NCBI RefSeq assembly: GCF_023554255.2
Contig: NZ_JAMJWD020000002.1
Span: 186,001-250,000, forward strand
From: Phyllobacterium sp. 21LDTY02-6
Lineage (GTDB): Bacteria; Pseudomonadota; Alphaproteobacteria; Rhizobiales; Rhizobiaceae
Direction: 5' to 3'
DNA length: 64,000 nucleotides
Under the pieces are notes generated by a model. It made no database searches. It saw nothing but the letters and a program-made list of their open reading frames with translations, and was not told where the DNA came from. The translations under genes and the position numbers were made by a program. This document shows positions 42,592-54,515 of the stretch, piece after piece. Position 1 is the first letter of the stretch; each line of letters begins with the position of its first letter.

Positions 42592-45324
42592 TTGGACGAC
42601 TTGACACCCATCATCGAGCCGCAAGCAACGTATGATTCCGAGCCGTCGGCACGCCCGACGCCGATGATGGAGCAATATATCGAGATCAAGGCGACCAATT
42701 CCGACAGTCTGCTCTTCTACCGCATGGGCGACTTCTACGAATTGTTCTTCGACGACGCCGTGGAGGCATCGCGGGCGCTCGGCATCACCCTGACCAAGCG
42801 CGGCAAGCATCTCGGCCAGGACATCCCGATGTGCGGCGTACCGGTGCATGCGGCCGACGACTACCTGCAGAAGCTGATCGGGCTTGGCTTCCGCGTCGCC
42901 GTCTGCGAGCAGGTAGAAGACCCGGCGGAGGCAAGGAAACGCGGCGCCAAATCCGTCGTCAAGCGCGATGTCATCCGCCTGGTGACCCCCGGTACGATCA
43001 CCGAGGAGAAGCTGCTCGATCCATCGCAAGCCAATTACCTGATGACACTCGGCCGGGTGAAGGGCGCCGAACAGGGCCAGTTCGCCCTGGCCTGGATCGA
43101 TATTTCGACCGGCATGTTCCGCGTCGGCGAAACCGAGCCGTCGCGATTGCTGGCGGACATATTGCGCATCGATCCCCGCGAACTCATCGTCGCCGATACG
43201 GTATTCCACGATCCCGAACTGCGCGGCGTCTTCGATGTTCTCGGCCGTGTCGTCACGCCGCAGCCGCCAAGCCTGTTCGATAGCGCCACGGCGGAAAACC
43301 GGGTCCAGCGCTATTTCAATGTCAGCACGCTCGATGGCTTCGGCCAGTTTTCCCGCGCCGAACTGGCCGCCATTTCCGGCGCCATCGCCTATGTGGAAAA
43401 GACCCAGTTCGCCGAGCGGCCGCCGCTGATGCGACCCGAGCGGGAATCCGAGGGCTCGACGCTTTTCATCGACCCGGCGACACGGGCAAACCTGGAGCTG
43501 CTGCGCACCCTGTCCGGCAAGCGCGACGGCAGCCTGCTCAAGGCTATCGACCGCACCACGACCGGCGGCGGAGCACGGCTACTCGCCGAGCGGCTGACGT
43601 CGCCGCTGACCGATGTGCAGGCCATTGCCGCAAGGCTTGATTCCATATCGTTTTTCCTGTCGCAGCAGCAGTTGGCGGAGCTTGTCCGCGAGGCGCTGAA
43701 GGGCGTGCCGGATACGCCGCGGGCGCTATCCCGGCTGGCCGTCGGCCGCGGCGGGCCGCGCGATCTCGGAGCGCTCGCCCGCGGGCTGCAGGCAGCCGCT
43801 GAAATCGCCAGCCTTCTTGCGGGCCAGGACCTGCCGACGGAATTGAATGCCGTGCGTGACTGCCTCGCCAGCCTGCCGGTGGATTTCGCCGGGCATCTGG
43901 ACCGCGCCCTGGCGGACGAGCTTCCGCTGCTCAAGCGCGACGGCGGCTTCGTTCGCCCTGCCTACCAGGCGGAACTCGACGAGATGCGCGCCTTGCGCGA
44001 TCATTCGCGCCGGGTCATTGCCGGTCTTCAGGCCGACTATATGGAGCTGACCGGCATTCGCACCCTGAAGATCAAGCACAATAATGTGCTTGGCTACTTC
44101 ATCGAAGTGACGGCCAACAACGCCTCGGTGATGACCGATACGGCGGACGCCAAGGCCAAGTTCATCCATCGGCAGACGATCGCCAATGCCATGCGCTTCA
44201 CCACGACCGAGCTTGCGGAGCTCGAATCGAAGATCGCAAACGCCGCCGACCGGGCGCTTTCCATCGAGCTCGGCATTTTCGACGTGCTGGTTCAGGAAAC
44301 CATCGCCCATGCGGACGCCATTCGCGCCGGCGCCAGTGCGCTCGCGGCGCTTGACGTTGCTGCGGCGCTGGCCGAACTTGCAGAGGAACAGGGCTATTGC
44401 CGGCCGCGCGTCGATGACAGCCTCGCCTTCGAGATCGTCGCCGGGCGTCACCCGGTCGTCGAGCAGTCGCTTCGCAGGCAGGCGGCCAATCCATTCGTGG
44501 CAAATGATTGCGATCTTTCGCCGAAAGACAGCGGAAACGGCGCGATCTGGCTGCTGACCGGCCCGAATATGGGCGGTAAATCGACATTCCTGCGCCAGAA
44601 TGCGCTGATCGCGATCCTCGCGCAGATGGGCTCCTTCGTTCCGGCGGGCTCGGCTCATATCGGCATCGTCGACAGGCTGTTCTCGCGCGTCGGCGCTTCC
44701 GACGATCTCGCGCGCGGGCGTTCGACCTTCATGGTCGAAATGGTGGAAACGGCGGCGATCCTCAACCAGGCGAGCGAGCGTTCGCTGGTGATACTCGACG
44801 AGATCGGCCGAGGCACTGCGACCTTCGACGGACTGTCCATTGCCTGGGCCACGGTTGAATACCTGCACGAGAAAAACGGCTGCCGGGCGATTTTCGCCAC
44901 GCATTTCCACGAAATGACCGCGCTGTCGGAGAAGCTGGAGCGGCTCAGCAATGTGACGATGCGGGTCAAGGAATGGGATGGCGATGTCGTCTTCCTGCAT
45001 GAAGTGGCCAAGGGCGCGGCCGACCGCTCCTATGGCGTGCAGGTGGCGCGGCTTGCGGGCCTGCCGGAAGCCGTGGTGGACCGGGCGAGGGACGTCCTGC
45101 ACCAGCTGGAACAAGGTGGCAACTCGGGCAAGGCCGACAAGCTCATCGACGACCTTCCGCTTTTCTCGGTCGAGGTGAAACAGAAGCCGCTACCGAAGCC
45201 GGCCAATCGCGAAGCGCCGGTGCTGACGGAGCTTTCCGCCGTCAATCCGGACGAACTTACCCCGCGCGAGGCGCTGGAAGTGCTCTATCGCTTGAAAGGC
45301 CTCGCCGGCGCACCGACATCCTGA
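42592..45324 (+). CDS. mutS: DNA mismatch repair protein MutS
   Basis: 910-residue mismatch-recognition ATPase. The mismatch-contacting F-x-E motif is at 48-50 (MGDFYELFF). Connector, lever and clamp domains follow, and the ABC-type ATPase has Walker [10 protein letters not shown] (Lys663), [12 protein letters not shown], Walker [12 protein letters not shown] and [11 protein letters not shown]. The C-terminal tail [16 protein letters not shown] matches the MutS tetramerisation helix. Start is TTG at 42592 with a strong AGGAGAAGG, part of a hairpin, about 6 bases before it. Confidence 0.97.
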   Translation: MDDLTPIIEPQATYDSEPSARPTPMMEQYIEIKATNSDSLLFYRMGDFYELFFDDAVEASRALGITLTKRGKHLGQDIPMCGVPVHAADDYLQKLIGLGFRVAVCEQVEDPAEARKRGAKSVVKRDVIRLVTPGTITEEKLLDPSQANYLMTLGRVKGAEQGQFALAWIDISTGMFRVGETEPSRLLADILRIDPRELIVADTVFHDPELRGVFDVLGRVVTPQPPSLFDSATAENRVQRYFNVSTLDGFGQFSRAELAAISGAIAYVEKTQFAERPPLMRPERESEGSTLFIDPATRANLELLRTLSGKRDGSLLKAIDRTTTGGGARLLAERLTSPLTDVQAIAARLDSISFFLSQQQLAELVREALKGVPDTPRALSRLAVGRGGPRDLGALARGLQAAAEIASLLAGQDLPTELNAVRDCLASLPVDFAGHLDRALADELPLLKRDGGFVRPAYQAELDEMRALRDHSRRVIAGLQADYMELTGIRTLKIKHNNVLGYFIEVTANNASVMTDTADAKAKFIHRQTIANAMRFTTTELAELESKIANAADRALSIELGIFDVLVQETIAHADAIRAGASALAALDVAAALAELAEEQGYCRPRVDDSLAFEIVAGRHPVVEQSLRRQAANPFVANDCDLSPKDSGNGAIWLLTGPNMGGKSTFLRQNALIAILAQMGSFVPAGSAHIGIVDRLFSRVGASDDLARGRSTFMVEMVETAAILNQASERSLVILDEIGRGTATFDGLSIAWATVEYLHEKNGCRAIFATHFHEMTALSEKLERLSNVTMRVKEWDGDVVFLHEVAKGAADRSYGVQVARLAGLPEAVVDRARDVLHQLEQGGNSGKADKLIDDLPLFSVEVKQKPLPKPANREAPVLTELSAVNPDELTPREALEVLYRLKGLAGAPTS

Positions 45325-45436
45325 GGCACGACCTGAAGCGCGACCTGACGCACCGGGGCGGCGCCCGCGAATGTAATCGTTTCGTTTGTCGCCAATTCGC
45401 GCTATAGCGTGCGCCATCATTCATAAGAACGTGTTC

Positions 45437-48250
45437 ATGAGCGCCTCAGACCTTAAACTGGAACAGATCGTCAATCCGGCCAAATTGCGCCGGCAGTTTG
45501 AGGAACTGGTAAAATCCGCAGCCGCGCAGGGCAAGGCGGCGGTGGATCGCAACGACGTGCTGCAGCTCATCAAGCAGACGCTGGAAGCCGGCAGGAAATC
45601 GGCCGAAACCATGCTGATGCAGGATGCGCATGGCACAAGCTGCTCCGTCCGGCTTTCCTTCCTCATGGACCAGCTGATCACCGCGCTCTACGATTTCGCC
45701 ATCGCCCACGTCTATCCCGCGATAAATCCTTCGACGGCGGAGCGGATGACGGTGGTGGCCGTCGGCGGCTATGGCCGCGGCGGTCTCGCGCCCGGATCGG
45801 ACATCGACCTGCTCTTCCTGCTGCCCTACAAGCAGACGCCGTGGGGCGAGCAGGTGGTCGAATATATCCTCTATCTGCTCTGGGATACCGGCCTGAAGAT
45901 CGGCCACGCCACGCGCAATCTCGATGAGTGCATCCGCCTCTCCCATTCGGACATGACGATCCGGACCAGCATTCTCGAAGCGCGCTATGTCTGTGGCAAT
46001 CGCGAACTCTTCGACACGCTGGTGAAGCGCTTCGACGAAGAAGTGGTGGAGGGCACCGGGCCTGCCTTCATCGAGGCAAAGCTCGCCGAAAGGGATGCCC
46101 GCCACCGCAAGTCCGGCGCGACGCGCTATCTCGTCGAGCCCAATGTGAAAGAGGGCAAGGGCGGCCAGCGCGATCTGCACACGCTGTTCTGGATCGCCAA
46201 ATATTATTACCGCGTGAAGACCAGCGACGAACTGGTCAAGCTCGGGGTCCTTTCGCGCGCCGAGCACAATATCTTCCGCAAGGCCGAGGATCTCCTGTGG
46301 GCGGTGCGGTGCCACATGCACTTCCTGACCGGCAAGGCCGAGGAACGCCTGTCATTCGACATACAGAGCGAGATCGCGCGCCGTCTCGGCTATACGGCGC
46401 ATCCCGGCCAGCGCGACGTCGAGCGCTTCATGAAGCACTACTTCCTCGTCGCCAAGAATGTCGGCGACCTCACCCGCATCATCTGCGCGGCGCTGGAGGA
46501 GGAACAGGCGAAACATGTTCCAGGTTTCAACCGGATTTTCCTCACATTCTCGCGACGCAAGCGCAAGCTCGCCGGGACGAGCGATTTCGTCGTCGACAAT
46601 CACCGCATTACGATCGCCAACGACGGAGTGTTCCAGAAGGACCCAGTGAACATCATCCGCCTGTTCCACCTTGCGGACAAGCACGGCCTGGAGTTTCACC
46701 CGGATGCGATGCAGCTCGTCACCCGCTCCCTGTCACTGATAAAGTCGGACCTGCGCGACAATCCCGAGGCGAACGAACTCTTCCTCGAAGTCCTGACTTC
46801 GGAGCGCAATCCGGAGCTTATCCTGCGGCGGATGAACGAATCCGGCGTGCTCGGCAAGTTCATCCCGGACTTCGGCAAGATCGTCGCCATGATGCAGTTC
46901 AACATGTATCACCATTATACGGTGGACGAGCATCTGCTGCGCTGCATCGCGGTTCTCTCCGAGATCGAGCATGGCGATCTCGAACAGGAACATCCGCTTG
47001 CCAACCAGATCATGCCCGGCCTCAAGAAGGACCGCAGGCTGATCTACGTCGCCCTCCTCCTGCACGATATCGCCAAGGGCAGGCCTGAGGACCATTCCAT
47101 TGCCGGCGCGCGCATCGCCAAGCGGCTGTGCCCGCGGCTCGGCCTGTCGAAAGCCGATACGCAGACCGTTTCCTGGCTGGTCGAACATCATCTCACCATG
47201 AGCATGGTCGCCCAGTCGCGCGACCTCAACGACCGCAAGACGATCGAGGATTTCGCCGAGATCGTCCAGACGCTCGACCGCATGAAGCTGCTGCTGATCC
47301 TCACCATCTGCGATATCAAGGCGGTGGGCCCGGGCGTGTGGAACGGCTGGAAAGGGCAGCTGCTGCGCAACCTGTTCTACGAGACCGAACTGCTGCTGAC
47401 CGGCGGCTTCTCGGAAGTTTCGCGCAAGGAGCGCACCGACCATGCGCGGGCGCGGCTCGAACATGCTTTGTCATCCTGGCCGCAGGCGGAGAAGCAGGCC
47501 TATCTCGCCCTGCATTACCAGAACTATCTCCTGACCGTGAGCGTCGACGACCAGCTGCGCCATGCCGGTTTCGTCCGCGATTCCGATGCGGCCGGAAAGA
47601 CGCTCGCTACCATGGTCAAGACGCATGATTTCGAGGGCGTGACGGAAATCACCGTATTGTCGCCCGATCATCCACGGCTGCTCTCCATCATAGCCGGCGC
47701 CTGCGCCGCGGCCGGGGCCAATATCGTCGATGCGCAGATATTCACCACCAGCGACGGGCGGGCGCTCGACACGATCCTGATCAGCCGCGAGTTCCCGACC
47801 GACGACGATGAGAGACGGCGGGCGACGCGCGTTGGCCGCCTCATCGAGGACGTGCTTTCGGGCAAATCCTACCTGCCGGAAATGCTTGCGGCACGCACCA
47901 AGCCCAAGCGCGCCGCCAAGGCCTTCACCATCACACCGCGCGTCGAAATCCACAATTCGCTGTCGCATAAATTCACCGTCATCGAAGTGGAGGGGCTGGA
48001 TCGGCCCGGGCTTCTTTCCGAGATCACCGGTACGATCTCCGATCTTTCGCTCGACATCGCCTCCGCCCACGTGACCACCTTCGGCGAGAAAGTGATCGAT
48101 GTGTTCTACGTCACCGATCTGGTCGGCCATCAGGTGACCAATACCGCGCGTCAGGGCCGCATCCGCAAGAAGCTGCTCGCCCTCTTCGGCGAGGGCGACA
48201 TCATCACCGCGCAGCCGCAGCGCGGCAATATCCTCGTGTCGGCAGATTAG
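45437..48250 (+). CDS. glnD: PII uridylyltransferase/uridylyl-removing enzyme GlnD
   Basis: 937-residue cytoplasmic nitrogen sensor that uridylylates PII proteins when glutamine is low and reverses this when it is high. Nucleotidyltransferase motif: [15 protein letters not shown] (110-124). GlnD-linker helices follow, then the HD phosphohydrolase [15 protein letters not shown] around residue 545, and two C-terminal ACT domains (about 735 and 843) that bind glutamine. I chose the ATG at 45437, which begins the usual N-terminus. murJ starts one base after the stop, so the two are coupled. Acts in the same network as PtsN and RpoN here. Confidence 0.96.
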   Translation: MSASDLKLEQIVNPAKLRRQFEELVKSAAAQGKAAVDRNDVLQLIKQTLEAGRKSAETMLMQDAHGTSCSVRLSFLMDQLITALYDFAIAHVYPAINPSTAERMTVVAVGGYGRGGLAPGSDIDLLFLLPYKQTPWGEQVVEYILYLLWDTGLKIGHATRNLDECIRLSHSDMTIRTSILEARYVCGNRELFDTLVKRFDEEVVEGTGPAFIEAKLAERDARHRKSGATRYLVEPNVKEGKGGQRDLHTLFWIAKYYYRVKTSDELVKLGVLSRAEHNIFRKAEDLLWAVRCHMHFLTGKAEERLSFDIQSEIARRLGYTAHPGQRDVERFMKHYFLVAKNVGDLTRIICAALEEEQAKHVPGFNRIFLTFSRRKRKLAGTSDFVVDNHRITIANDGVFQKDPVNIIRLFHLADKHGLEFHPDAMQLVTRSLSLIKSDLRDNPEANELFLEVLTSERNPELILRRMNESGVLGKFIPDFGKIVAMMQFNMYHHYTVDEHLLRCIAVLSEIEHGDLEQEHPLANQIMPGLKKDRRLIYVALLLHDIAKGRPEDHSIAGARIAKRLCPRLGLSKADTQTVSWLVEHHLTMSMVAQSRDLNDRKTIEDFAEIVQTLDRMKLLLILTICDIKAVGPGVWNGWKGQLLRNLFYETELLLTGGFSEVSRKERTDHARARLEHALSSWPQAEKQAYLALHYQNYLLTVSVDDQLRHAGFVRDSDAAGKTLATMVKTHDFEGVTEITVLSPDHPRLLSIIAGACAAAGANIVDAQIFTTSDGRALDTILISREFPTDDDERRRATRVGRLIEDVLSGKSYLPEMLAARTKPKRAAKAFTITPRVEIHNSLSHKFTVIEVEGLDRPGLLSEITGTISDLSLDIASAHVTTFGEKVIDVFYVTDLVGHQVTNTARQGRIRKKLLALFGEGDIITAQPQRGNILVSAD

Positions 48251-48251
48251 C

Positions 48252-49844
48252 ATGAGCCTTGTCAAGAAATTCGCGACGGTGGCGTCCGGCACCCTGATGA
48301 GCCGGATCTTCGGGCTCACCCGGGAAATGATGATGGCGGCGGCGCTCGGAACCGGCCCCGTGGCCGATGCCTTCAACGCCGCGTTCCGCTTCCCCAACAC
48401 GTTCCGGCGGCTCTTCGCCGAGGGCGCTTTCAACGCCGCCTTCGTCCCGCTTTTCGCCAAGGAGATCGAGGCCAATGGCCTTGACGGGGCAAAACGCTTC
48501 TCCGAGGAGGTGTTCGGGGTCCTGTTCAGCGTGTTGATGGCGCTGACGATCCTCATGGAACTCGCAATGCCCCTGCTCGTGCGACTGGTAATCGCGCCGG
48601 GCTTTGCCGACGACCCGTCGAAATTCGACAATACGGTGTCGATGGCGATCATCATGTTCCCCTATCTCGCCTGCATGTCGCTGGCGGCCATGATGGGCGG
48701 CATGCTGAATTCGCTGCACCGCTATTTCGCCGCCGCCGTCGCCCCGGTCTTTCTCAACATCATCCTGATCGCCGTACTGGCCTATGCCTGGTATGCGGGT
48801 CATGATCCAATCGCGATCGGCTATGGGCTTTCCTGGGGCGTGATGGCTGCGGGGCTGGTGCAACTCGCCATCGTGTGGTTCGCCGTGCGCCATGCGGGCA
48901 TTTCCATCGGCTTCCGGCGCCCGCGCCTGACTGCCAATGTCAAGCGGCTGCTGGTGCTGGCGCTGCCCGCGGCGATCACCGGCGGCATCACCCAGATCAA
49001 TCTTCTCGTGAATACCGCTATCGCCTCGGGAAGCAGCGGCGCAGTGACTGCGCTCGCCAATGCGGACCGGGTCTACCAGCTGCCGCTCGGCGTCGTCGGC
49101 ATTGCCGTCGCGACCGTGCTTCTGCCGGAACTTGCGCGGGCGCTGCGCTCGGGCAATCTGACGGAAGCCGGAAATCTCCAGAACCGTTCGGTCGAATTCA
49201 TCCTGTTCCTGACGCTGCCCGCCGCCGCCGCACTCCTCGTCATGTCCGAGCCGATCATCCGCCTGCTGCTCGAGCGCGGCGAGTTCACCGCCGAATCGAC
49301 GCACCGCGTGGCCAATATCCTTGCCGTCTACGGACTTGGCCTGCCCGCCTTCGTCCTCATCAAGGCATTCATTCCCGGTTTCTTCGCCCGCGAGGACACG
49401 AAGACGCCGATGATCTATGCGGCCGTGTCGGTCGTGATCAATGTGGCGATGGCAATCACGCTGTTCCCCTATATGGCCGAATCCGGCATTGCCACGGCGG
49501 AGGTGACTGCCGGCTGGGTCAACGCCATCCTGCTTTTCGCCACCCTGCTCTGGCGCGGCCACTGGGGTCGCGATATCGCGCTGGTGTCGCGCATACCCCG
49601 CCTCATCATTGCAGCGGCGATCATGGCAGTCGCATTGTCCTACGCCATCGATTATGCCGCGCCCTATATCGCATCCACCGCGCCGCTGCACATGCAGGCG
49701 GCGGGCGTGCTGGGGCTCATCGTCATTGCCATGATCCTCTATTTCGCCCTTGCCTTCGGCACCGGCGGGGCAAGCCTCGGGATGATCCGGCGCAATATCA
49801 GGCGCGGCGGCAAGGCCGCGACACCGAAGGACGGTCCGGAATGA
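48252..49844 (+). CDS. murJ: Lipid II flippase MurJ (MviN)
   Basis: 530-residue MOP-superfamily membrane protein that flips lipid II for peptidoglycan synthesis. About 14 helices are visible. The N-terminal signature GTLMSRIFGLTREMMMA and NAAFRFPNTFRRLFAEGAFN are near-invariant in MurJ, including the Arg residues lining the cavity. The ATG at 48252 is one base after the glnD stop. The glnD-murJ-trpS order is typical of Rhizobiales. Confidence 0.96.
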   Translation: MSLVKKFATVASGTLMSRIFGLTREMMMAAALGTGPVADAFNAAFRFPNTFRRLFAEGAFNAAFVPLFAKEIEANGLDGAKRFSEEVFGVLFSVLMALTILMELAMPLLVRLVIAPGFADDPSKFDNTVSMAIIMFPYLACMSLAAMMGGMLNSLHRYFAAAVAPVFLNIILIAVLAYAWYAGHDPIAIGYGLSWGVMAAGLVQLAIVWFAVRHAGISIGFRRPRLTANVKRLLVLALPAAITGGITQINLLVNTAIASGSSGAVTALANADRVYQLPLGVVGIAVATVLLPELARALRSGNLTEAGNLQNRSVEFILFLTLPAAAALLVMSEPIIRLLLERGEFTAESTHRVANILAVYGLGLPAFVLIKAFIPGFFAREDTKTPMIYAAVSVVINVAMAITLFPYMAESGIATAEVTAGWVNAILLFATLLWRGHWGRDIALVSRIPRLIIAAAIMAVALSYAIDYAAPYIASTAPLHMQAAGVLGLIVIAMILYFALAFGTGGASLGMIRRNIRRGGKAATPKDGPE

Positions 49845-50015
49845 GGGCGCGGACCGGCCTCTTGCGCGTGCCGTGCGATTTGCTCACGCGGACCGCTTCC
49901 ATCTGATCCGGAAACGCTCTAAGGGTGCAGGGGCTTGAACCTTGTGTCCTGCTCTGCCAGAAACCGCGACAATACCGGCCATGATGGCTGGCCATATCTA
50001 TCCAAGGGACGATCC

Positions 50016-51095
50016 ATGAGCATGTTCGAACCGCTCGTTTTCTCCGGCGTACAGCCCACCGGAAATCTGCATCTCGGCAATTATCTCGGCGCCATCAAGC
50101 GCTGGGTCGCCCTGCAGGAAAACCATAATTGCATCTATTGCGTGGTCGACCAGCATGCGATCACGCAGGCAATGTCGGTGTGGGGCGGGCCAGCGGAACT
50201 CATGCGCAATACGCGCGAGGTGGCCGCGGCCTTCCTCGCCGCCGGCGTCGATCCGCAGAAGCACATCGTCTTCAACCAGAGCCGTGTGCGGCAGCATGCG
50301 GAGCTTGCCTGGGTGTTCAACTGCGTTGCCCGCATGGGCTGGCTGAGCCGGATGACCCAGTTCAAGGACAAGGCGGGCAAGGATCGCGAGAATGCCTCCG
50401 TTGGGCTTTTCACCTATCCGAACCTCATGGCCGCCGACATCCTGGTCTACCGCGCCACCCATGTGCCGGTGGGCGAAGACCAGAAGCAGCACCTGGAGCT
50501 GACCCGCGACATCGCGCAGAAATTCAACGTCGATTTCTCCGATCGCATCGCCGAACTCGGCCTTGGCATGGAGACGAAATCCGGTGACGAGACCATCTCC
50601 AGCTATTTCCCGCTTACGGAGCCGGTGATCGGCGGGCCGGCGGCGCGGCTGATGAGCCTGCGCGACGGCACCAAGAAGATGTCGAAGTCCGATCCATCCG
50701 ATCTGTCGCGCATCAACCTCATCGACGATCCCGACACGATCTCCAAGAAGATCCGCAAGGCCAAGACCGATTCCGAACCACTGCCATCCGATCTAGAGGG
50801 CCTCGCCACCCGCCCCGAGGCAGACAATCTCGTCGGCATCTATGCAGCCCTGACCGATACGGACAAGGAAAGCGTCCTGCGCGATTTCGGCGGCCAACAA
50901 TTTTCCGTGTTCAAGCCCGCCCTCGCCGATCTCGCCGTGGCCAAACTCGGCCCGATCGCCAGCGAAATGCGCCGTATTTCCGCCGATCCCGGCTATGTCG
51001 ACGCGGTCTTGAAGCAGGGCGGCGAACGTGCAAGCGTGCTGGCGGAGGCGACAATGCGCGATGTTCGCGATATTGTCGGCTTCCTGCAGGACTAA
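50016..51095 (+). CDS. trpS: Tryptophanyl-tRNA synthetase
   Basis: 359-residue class I synthetase charging tRNA-Trp. The HIGH-like motif is [12 protein letters not shown] (14-25) and the KMSKS loop is at 221-225 (KKMSKSDPS). [22 protein letters not shown] and the C-terminal helical region are canonical. The ATG at 50016 follows AAGGGA; the longer upstream open frame is not supported. It has about 170 bp to murJ, so a separate promoter is likely. Confidence 0.96.
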   Translation: MSMFEPLVFSGVQPTGNLHLGNYLGAIKRWVALQENHNCIYCVVDQHAITQAMSVWGGPAELMRNTREVAAAFLAAGVDPQKHIVFNQSRVRQHAELAWVFNCVARMGWLSRMTQFKDKAGKDRENASVGLFTYPNLMAADILVYRATHVPVGEDQKQHLELTRDIAQKFNVDFSDRIAELGLGMETKSGDETISSYFPLTEPVIGGPAARLMSLRDGTKKMSKSDPSDLSRINLIDDPDTISKKIRKAKTDSEPLPSDLEGLATRPEADNLVGIYAALTDTDKESVLRDFGGQQFSVFKPALADLAVAKLGPIASEMRRISADPGYVDAVLKQGGERASVLAEATMRDVRDIVGFLQD

Positions 51096-51127
51096 GCCCG
51101 GGATAAAGCCAAGGACAGGTCGAAACC

Positions 51128-51616
51128 ATGGTATCCAGACGTCTCAGTCGCGAAGAGGGCCACAGGCGCAAATTCCTGGCCATCATTGACGAAACGCCCG
51201 AATGCGAGCGGGCGGTCGCCTATGCCGCGCGCAGAGCCAAGACGACGGGCGGCACGCTATTGCTGCTGTTCGTCATCGATACGGCTGATTTCCAGGCCTT
51301 TCTCGGTGTCGAGCAGATCATGCGCGCCGAGGCACAGGAAACGGCGCATTCGACGCTCAGCAAGTTCGCGGCGAAGGTGCGCGAGGAAATCGGCATCGAA
51401 TCCGAGCTCGTCGTGCGCGAGGGCGTCACCTCCGAGGAAATCCAGAAACAGATCGAGGAAGACCAGGACATCGCCATCCTCGTGCTGGCGGCGGGCTCCG
51501 GCAAGGAAGGCCCGGGACCGCTGGTGCAATCGCTGGCCGGAAAGGACGGTTTTTCCATTCCCGTCACCGTCGTTCCCTACAATCTGTCCGACGAGGACAT
51601 AGACGCGATCACCTGA
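51128..51616 (+). CDS. Universal stress protein (UspA family)
   Basis: 162-residue UspA-fold protein. KFLAIIDETPECERAVAYAARRAK begins the domain, VIDTADFQ follows the second strand, and the C-terminal region has VLAAGSGKEGPGPLVQSL, a variant of the ATP-binding G-2x-G-9x-G-S/T pattern in which the final part is altered (GKDGFSIPVTVVP). Nucleotide binding is therefore uncertain. A single gene 32 bp after trpS. A hairpin overlaps its stop codon. Confidence 0.88.
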   Translation: MVSRRLSREEGHRRKFLAIIDETPECERAVAYAARRAKTTGGTLLLLFVIDTADFQAFLGVEQIMRAEAQETAHSTLSKFAAKVREEIGIESELVVREGVTSEEIQKQIEEDQDIAILVLAAGSGKEGPGPLVQSLAGKDGFSIPVTVVPYNLSDEDIDAIT

Positions 51617-51622
51617 TCGCGT
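51603..51622 (+). terminator. Hairpin at the end of the usp gene
   Basis: acgcgatc (51603-51610) and gatcgcgt (51615-51622) form a perfect 8-bp stem with loop acct, followed by ttc. It overlaps the stop codon. The short T-run makes it a modest terminator candidate. Confidence 0.5.
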
Positions 51623-51706
51623 TTCATGCTAATCTTGACTTGAAGAGGATGGTTTAAAGGCCTATATCCGTCTTTGAATTATTCTAAACTAGATGCGAGA
51701 CGCGCC

Positions 51707-52285
51707 ATGTTTATCCAGACCGAAGCGACGCCCAATCCTGCGACCCTGAAATTCCTGCCAGGCAAAGTGGTTCTGGAAGAAGGCACCGCCGATTTCCGTG
51801 ACGCGGCCAGCGCTAGCGAGACTTCGCCGCTCGCCGCCAAGATCTTCGCCGTCCCGGGCGTGACGGGCGTGTTCTTCGGATATGATTTTGTCACCGTCAC
51901 CAAGACGGAAGGACCGGAATGGCAGCACCTGAAGCCGGCGATCCTCGGCGCCATCATGGAGCATTTCATGTCCGGCGCGCCGGTCATGGCCAATGCCGCG
52001 GCAGCCGCTGCCAGCGCCCATGAGGGCGAGGATGGCGAGTTCTTCGACACGGCGGATACGGAAATCGTCGATACGATCAAGGAACTGCTCGAGACCCGCG
52101 TCCGCCCTGCGGTTGCGCAGGATGGCGGCGACATCACCTTCCGCGGCTATGAGAACGGCACCGTTTTCCTGCACATGCGCGGCGCGTGCTCCGGCTGCCC
52201 GTCTTCCACCGCGACGCTCAAGCACGGCATCCAGAACCTGCTGAAGCATTTCGTCCCGGAAGTGCAGCAGGTCGAAGCGATCTGA
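51707..52285 (+). CDS. NifU-family Fe-S scaffold/carrier protein (Nfu)
   Basis: 192-residue iron-sulfur carrier of the Nfu type. An N-terminal Nfu_N domain (MFIQTEATPNPATLKFLPG to about residue 90) is joined by an acidic linker to a C-terminal NifU domain with the cluster-binding Cys161 and Cys164 in RGACSGCPSS. RPAVAQDGGDITFRGYENG is the family signature. The ATG at 51707 starts the conserved N-terminus. It is the same arrangement as mitochondrial Nfu1. A strong terminator follows. Confidence 0.93.
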   Translation: MFIQTEATPNPATLKFLPGKVVLEEGTADFRDAASASETSPLAAKIFAVPGVTGVFFGYDFVTVTKTEGPEWQHLKPAILGAIMEHFMSGAPVMANAAAAAASAHEGEDGEFFDTADTEIVDTIKELLETRVRPAVAQDGGDITFRGYENGTVFLHMRGACSGCPSSTATLKHGIQNLLKHFVPEVQQVEAI

Positions 52286-52304
52286 TCGCGCCGATCCTTG
52301 AATG

Positions 52305-52331
52305 AAAAAAGGCCGCTTGTGCGGCCTTTTT
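52305..52331. terminator. Strong intrinsic terminator, usable in both directions
   Basis: aaaaaa-GGCCGC-ttgt-GCGGCC-ttttt (stem 52311-52316 with 52321-52326). The A-run before and T-run after extend the stem and provide U-tracts on both strands, so it can end both the Nfu transcript and the leftward sugar-transporter operon that stops at 52336. Confidence 0.9.
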
Positions 52332-52335
52332 CTTG

Positions 52336-53115
52336 TCAGTTCACCGCCCCCGGGCCGGGTATGGCGCCGGGCGGGCATTTGCCGAGGATGATCATCCCCA
52401 GCACCTCGTCCTCATTGACGTCGCCGACCTTGGCGGTGCCGACGACCTGGCCATTCTTCATGACAGCCACCCGATCCGCGAGGTGGAAGACATCGTGGAT
52501 GTCGTGGCTGATGAGGAAGATGCCGAGCCCCTCGCTCTTCAGCTGCTTGATCAATTCGCCTACCTGCGCCGTCTCCTGCGGCCCGAGGGCGGCCGTCGGC
52601 TCATCCATGATCAGGATGCGCGCATTGAACAGGATCGCCCGCGCAATGGCCACCGATTGCCTCTGGCCGCCGGAGAGCGCCTTCACCGGATCCTTGAAAC
52701 GCTGGAACCGCGGGTTGAGCCGGCCCATCACCTCACGCGCGCTGTGCTCCATGGCGACGTCGTCGAGCGTGCCCCAGGGGGTCATCAGCTCGCGGCCGAG
52801 ATAGAGATTGGCCGCGGTATCGACATTGTCTGCCAGCGCCAGCGTCTGGTAGATCGTCTCGATGCCATAGGCCTTCGCATCGCGCGGATTGCTGATCGAC
52901 GCTTCCTCGCCATTGACGCGTATTGTGCCGCTGTCGCGCTTGTATGCACCCGACAATATCTTGATGAGGGTCGATTTTCCCGCGCCGTTATGGCCGAGAA
53001 GGGCAACGACCTCGCCGGGATAGAGATCCACCGAAGCGCCGTCCACGGCCCGGATGCCGCCAAACGCGATGGAGATGTTTTCCATCTCGATGAGAGCTGT
53101 TTGCGTATCTGCCAT
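52336..53115 (-). CDS. xylG: Xylose-type ABC transporter ATP-binding protein
   Basis: 259-residue ATPase. Walker [12 protein letters not shown], signature [15 protein letters not shown] and Walker [14 protein letters not shown] are intact. It has one nucleotide-binding domain, unlike E. coli XylG, which has two in tandem; single-domain versions (FrcA-like) are known for CUT2 sugar importers in rhizobia, acting as homodimers. Last gene of the leftward xylF-xylH-xylG operon, 13 bp after xylH. Start at 53115, with GGGAGA upstream. The xylose assignment comes from the neighbours, xylB, xylA and the binding protein. Confidence 0.88.
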   Translation of the reverse strand: MADTQTALIEMENISIAFGGIRAVDGASVDLYPGEVVALLGHNGAGKSTLIKILSGAYKRDSGTIRVNGEEASISNPRDAKAYGIETIYQTLALADNVDTAANLYLGRELMTPWGTLDDVAMEHSAREVMGRLNPRFQRFKDPVKALSGGQRQSVAIARAILFNARILIMDEPTAALGPQETAQVGELIKQLKSEGLGIFLISHDIHDVFHLADRVAVMKNGQVVGTAKVGDVNEDEVLGMIILGKCPPGAIPGPGAVN

Positions 53116-53128
53116 GTCTATTTCTCCC

Positions 53129-54436
53129 TCAAGCCGTGCGGCGCCGATAGATCGTGTCGAGCCAGACGGCGATGACGAGCACCACGCCGACGACAATGTT
53201 CTGCAGCGGCGTATCGAGGCCGAGAAGCACCATGCCGGAGCTCAGCGACTGCATGAGCAGCGCACCGATCATGGCCCCGGCGATCGTGCCGACACCACCG
53301 GCCAGCGATGTTCCGCCGATGACGGCAGCGGCGATCGTCAGCAACTCGTCGAGTGTTCCCTGCGCATTGGTGGCCGCATTGAGCCGGGCCGTCGAAACGG
53401 CGCTGGCGATGGCGCAGAGCACGCCCATGATGATGAATATCTTCATCGTGACCCAGCGGGTATTGATGCCTGCGAGGTCGGCCGCCTCCGGATTGCCGCC
53501 CATCGCGAAGACATAGCGGCCGAAGCGTGTGCGGGTCGTGACGAACGTCATCACCAGGCCGGTCGCCACCGCTATCAGGACCGGCACGGCGATACCGTGC
53601 GAGATGAAGATTCCCCCTTCGGGGATGGTGATATTGTTGGCCTCCGCATAGCGGCGGACGATGCCGATCGGCCAGTAATAGGCATTGGCGAGCGCCACCG
53701 CGCCGAGAACGAGGCCACAGCCGATGGCGGTCATCAGCGTCTCGGCCCAGATGGGGCGGCGCGGGAAGTTGAAGCGCTTGCGCTGGCGGCGGCTGTTGAG
53801 GACCATGACGACGATCGCAACGCAGGCGATGACCGCAACCACCCAGCTCCATGTGGACCCGATCGAACCATCCGGCCCGCCGCCCATGAGGCGGAAGGTG
53901 GAATCCATCGGCGCGACCGTCCGGCCGGACGTGACCCACCATGCGGCGCCGCGCCAGACAAGGAGGCCGCCGAGCGTCACGATGAAAGCGGGAACGCCGA
54001 GAAAGGCAATAACGAAGCCCTGGAACGCGCCGATGAGGCCACCGGCGACGATGCCGACGCCCAGCGCGATGAGCCAGGTGGCAGGATGTTCGAAACCGAT
54101 GAGCTTCGGCAGGATTTCCACCTGCGCGACACCCATGATCATGCCGACGAAACCGAGGATCGAGCCGACCGACAGATCTATATTGCGGGTGACGATGATG
54201 AGCACCATGCCGGTCGCCATGATGGCCACGGAGGAAGTCTGCACCGACAGGTTCCACAGGTTGCGGGGCGTCAGGAACTGCCCGCCCGACAGGAACTGGA
54301 AGGCCAGCCAGATGATGACCAGCGCACCGATCATGCCGAGAAGGCGTGTGTCGAGCTCGGTCGCCTTGAAGAAGCGGGCAACAGCGCCGAGTTCGGAAGC
54401 GCGCGCACGGTCCACGCCAAGAGACGAATCGGTCAT
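53129..54436 (-). CDS. xylH: Xylose-type ABC transporter permease
   Basis: 435-residue CUT2-family inner-membrane permease with about ten helices. Family-typical are [59 protein letters not shown], and the C-terminal [21 protein letters not shown] hydrophilic insert around residues 180-240 between helices resembles XylH proteins. ATG at 54436 with GGGGAG ahead of it. Middle gene of the importer operon, 80 bp after xylF. Confidence 0.92.
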   Translation of the reverse strand: MTDSSLGVDRARASELGAVARFFKATELDTRLLGMIGALVIIWLAFQFLSGGQFLTPRNLWNLSVQTSSVAIMATGMVLIIVTRNIDLSVGSILGFVGMIMGVAQVEILPKLIGFEHPATWLIALGVGIVAGGLIGAFQGFVIAFLGVPAFIVTLGGLLVWRGAAWWVTSGRTVAPMDSTFRLMGGGPDGSIGSTWSWVVAVIACVAIVVMVLNSRRQRKRFNFPRRPIWAETLMTAIGCGLVLGAVALANAYYWPIGIVRRYAEANNITIPEGGIFISHGIAVPVLIAVATGLVMTFVTTRTRFGRYVFAMGGNPEAADLAGINTRWVTMKIFIIMGVLCAIASAVSTARLNAATNAQGTLDELLTIAAAVIGGTSLAGGVGTIAGAMIGALLMQSLSSGMVLLGLDTPLQNIVVGVVLVIAVWLDTIYRRRTA

Positions 54437-54515
54437 TGGGTTCTCCCCGGGGTCTTGTTCGTTAAACGCCGCTGGCCCAAGGGACCAGCGGCGCATGATG
54501 TTCGGCGATCTTGTC

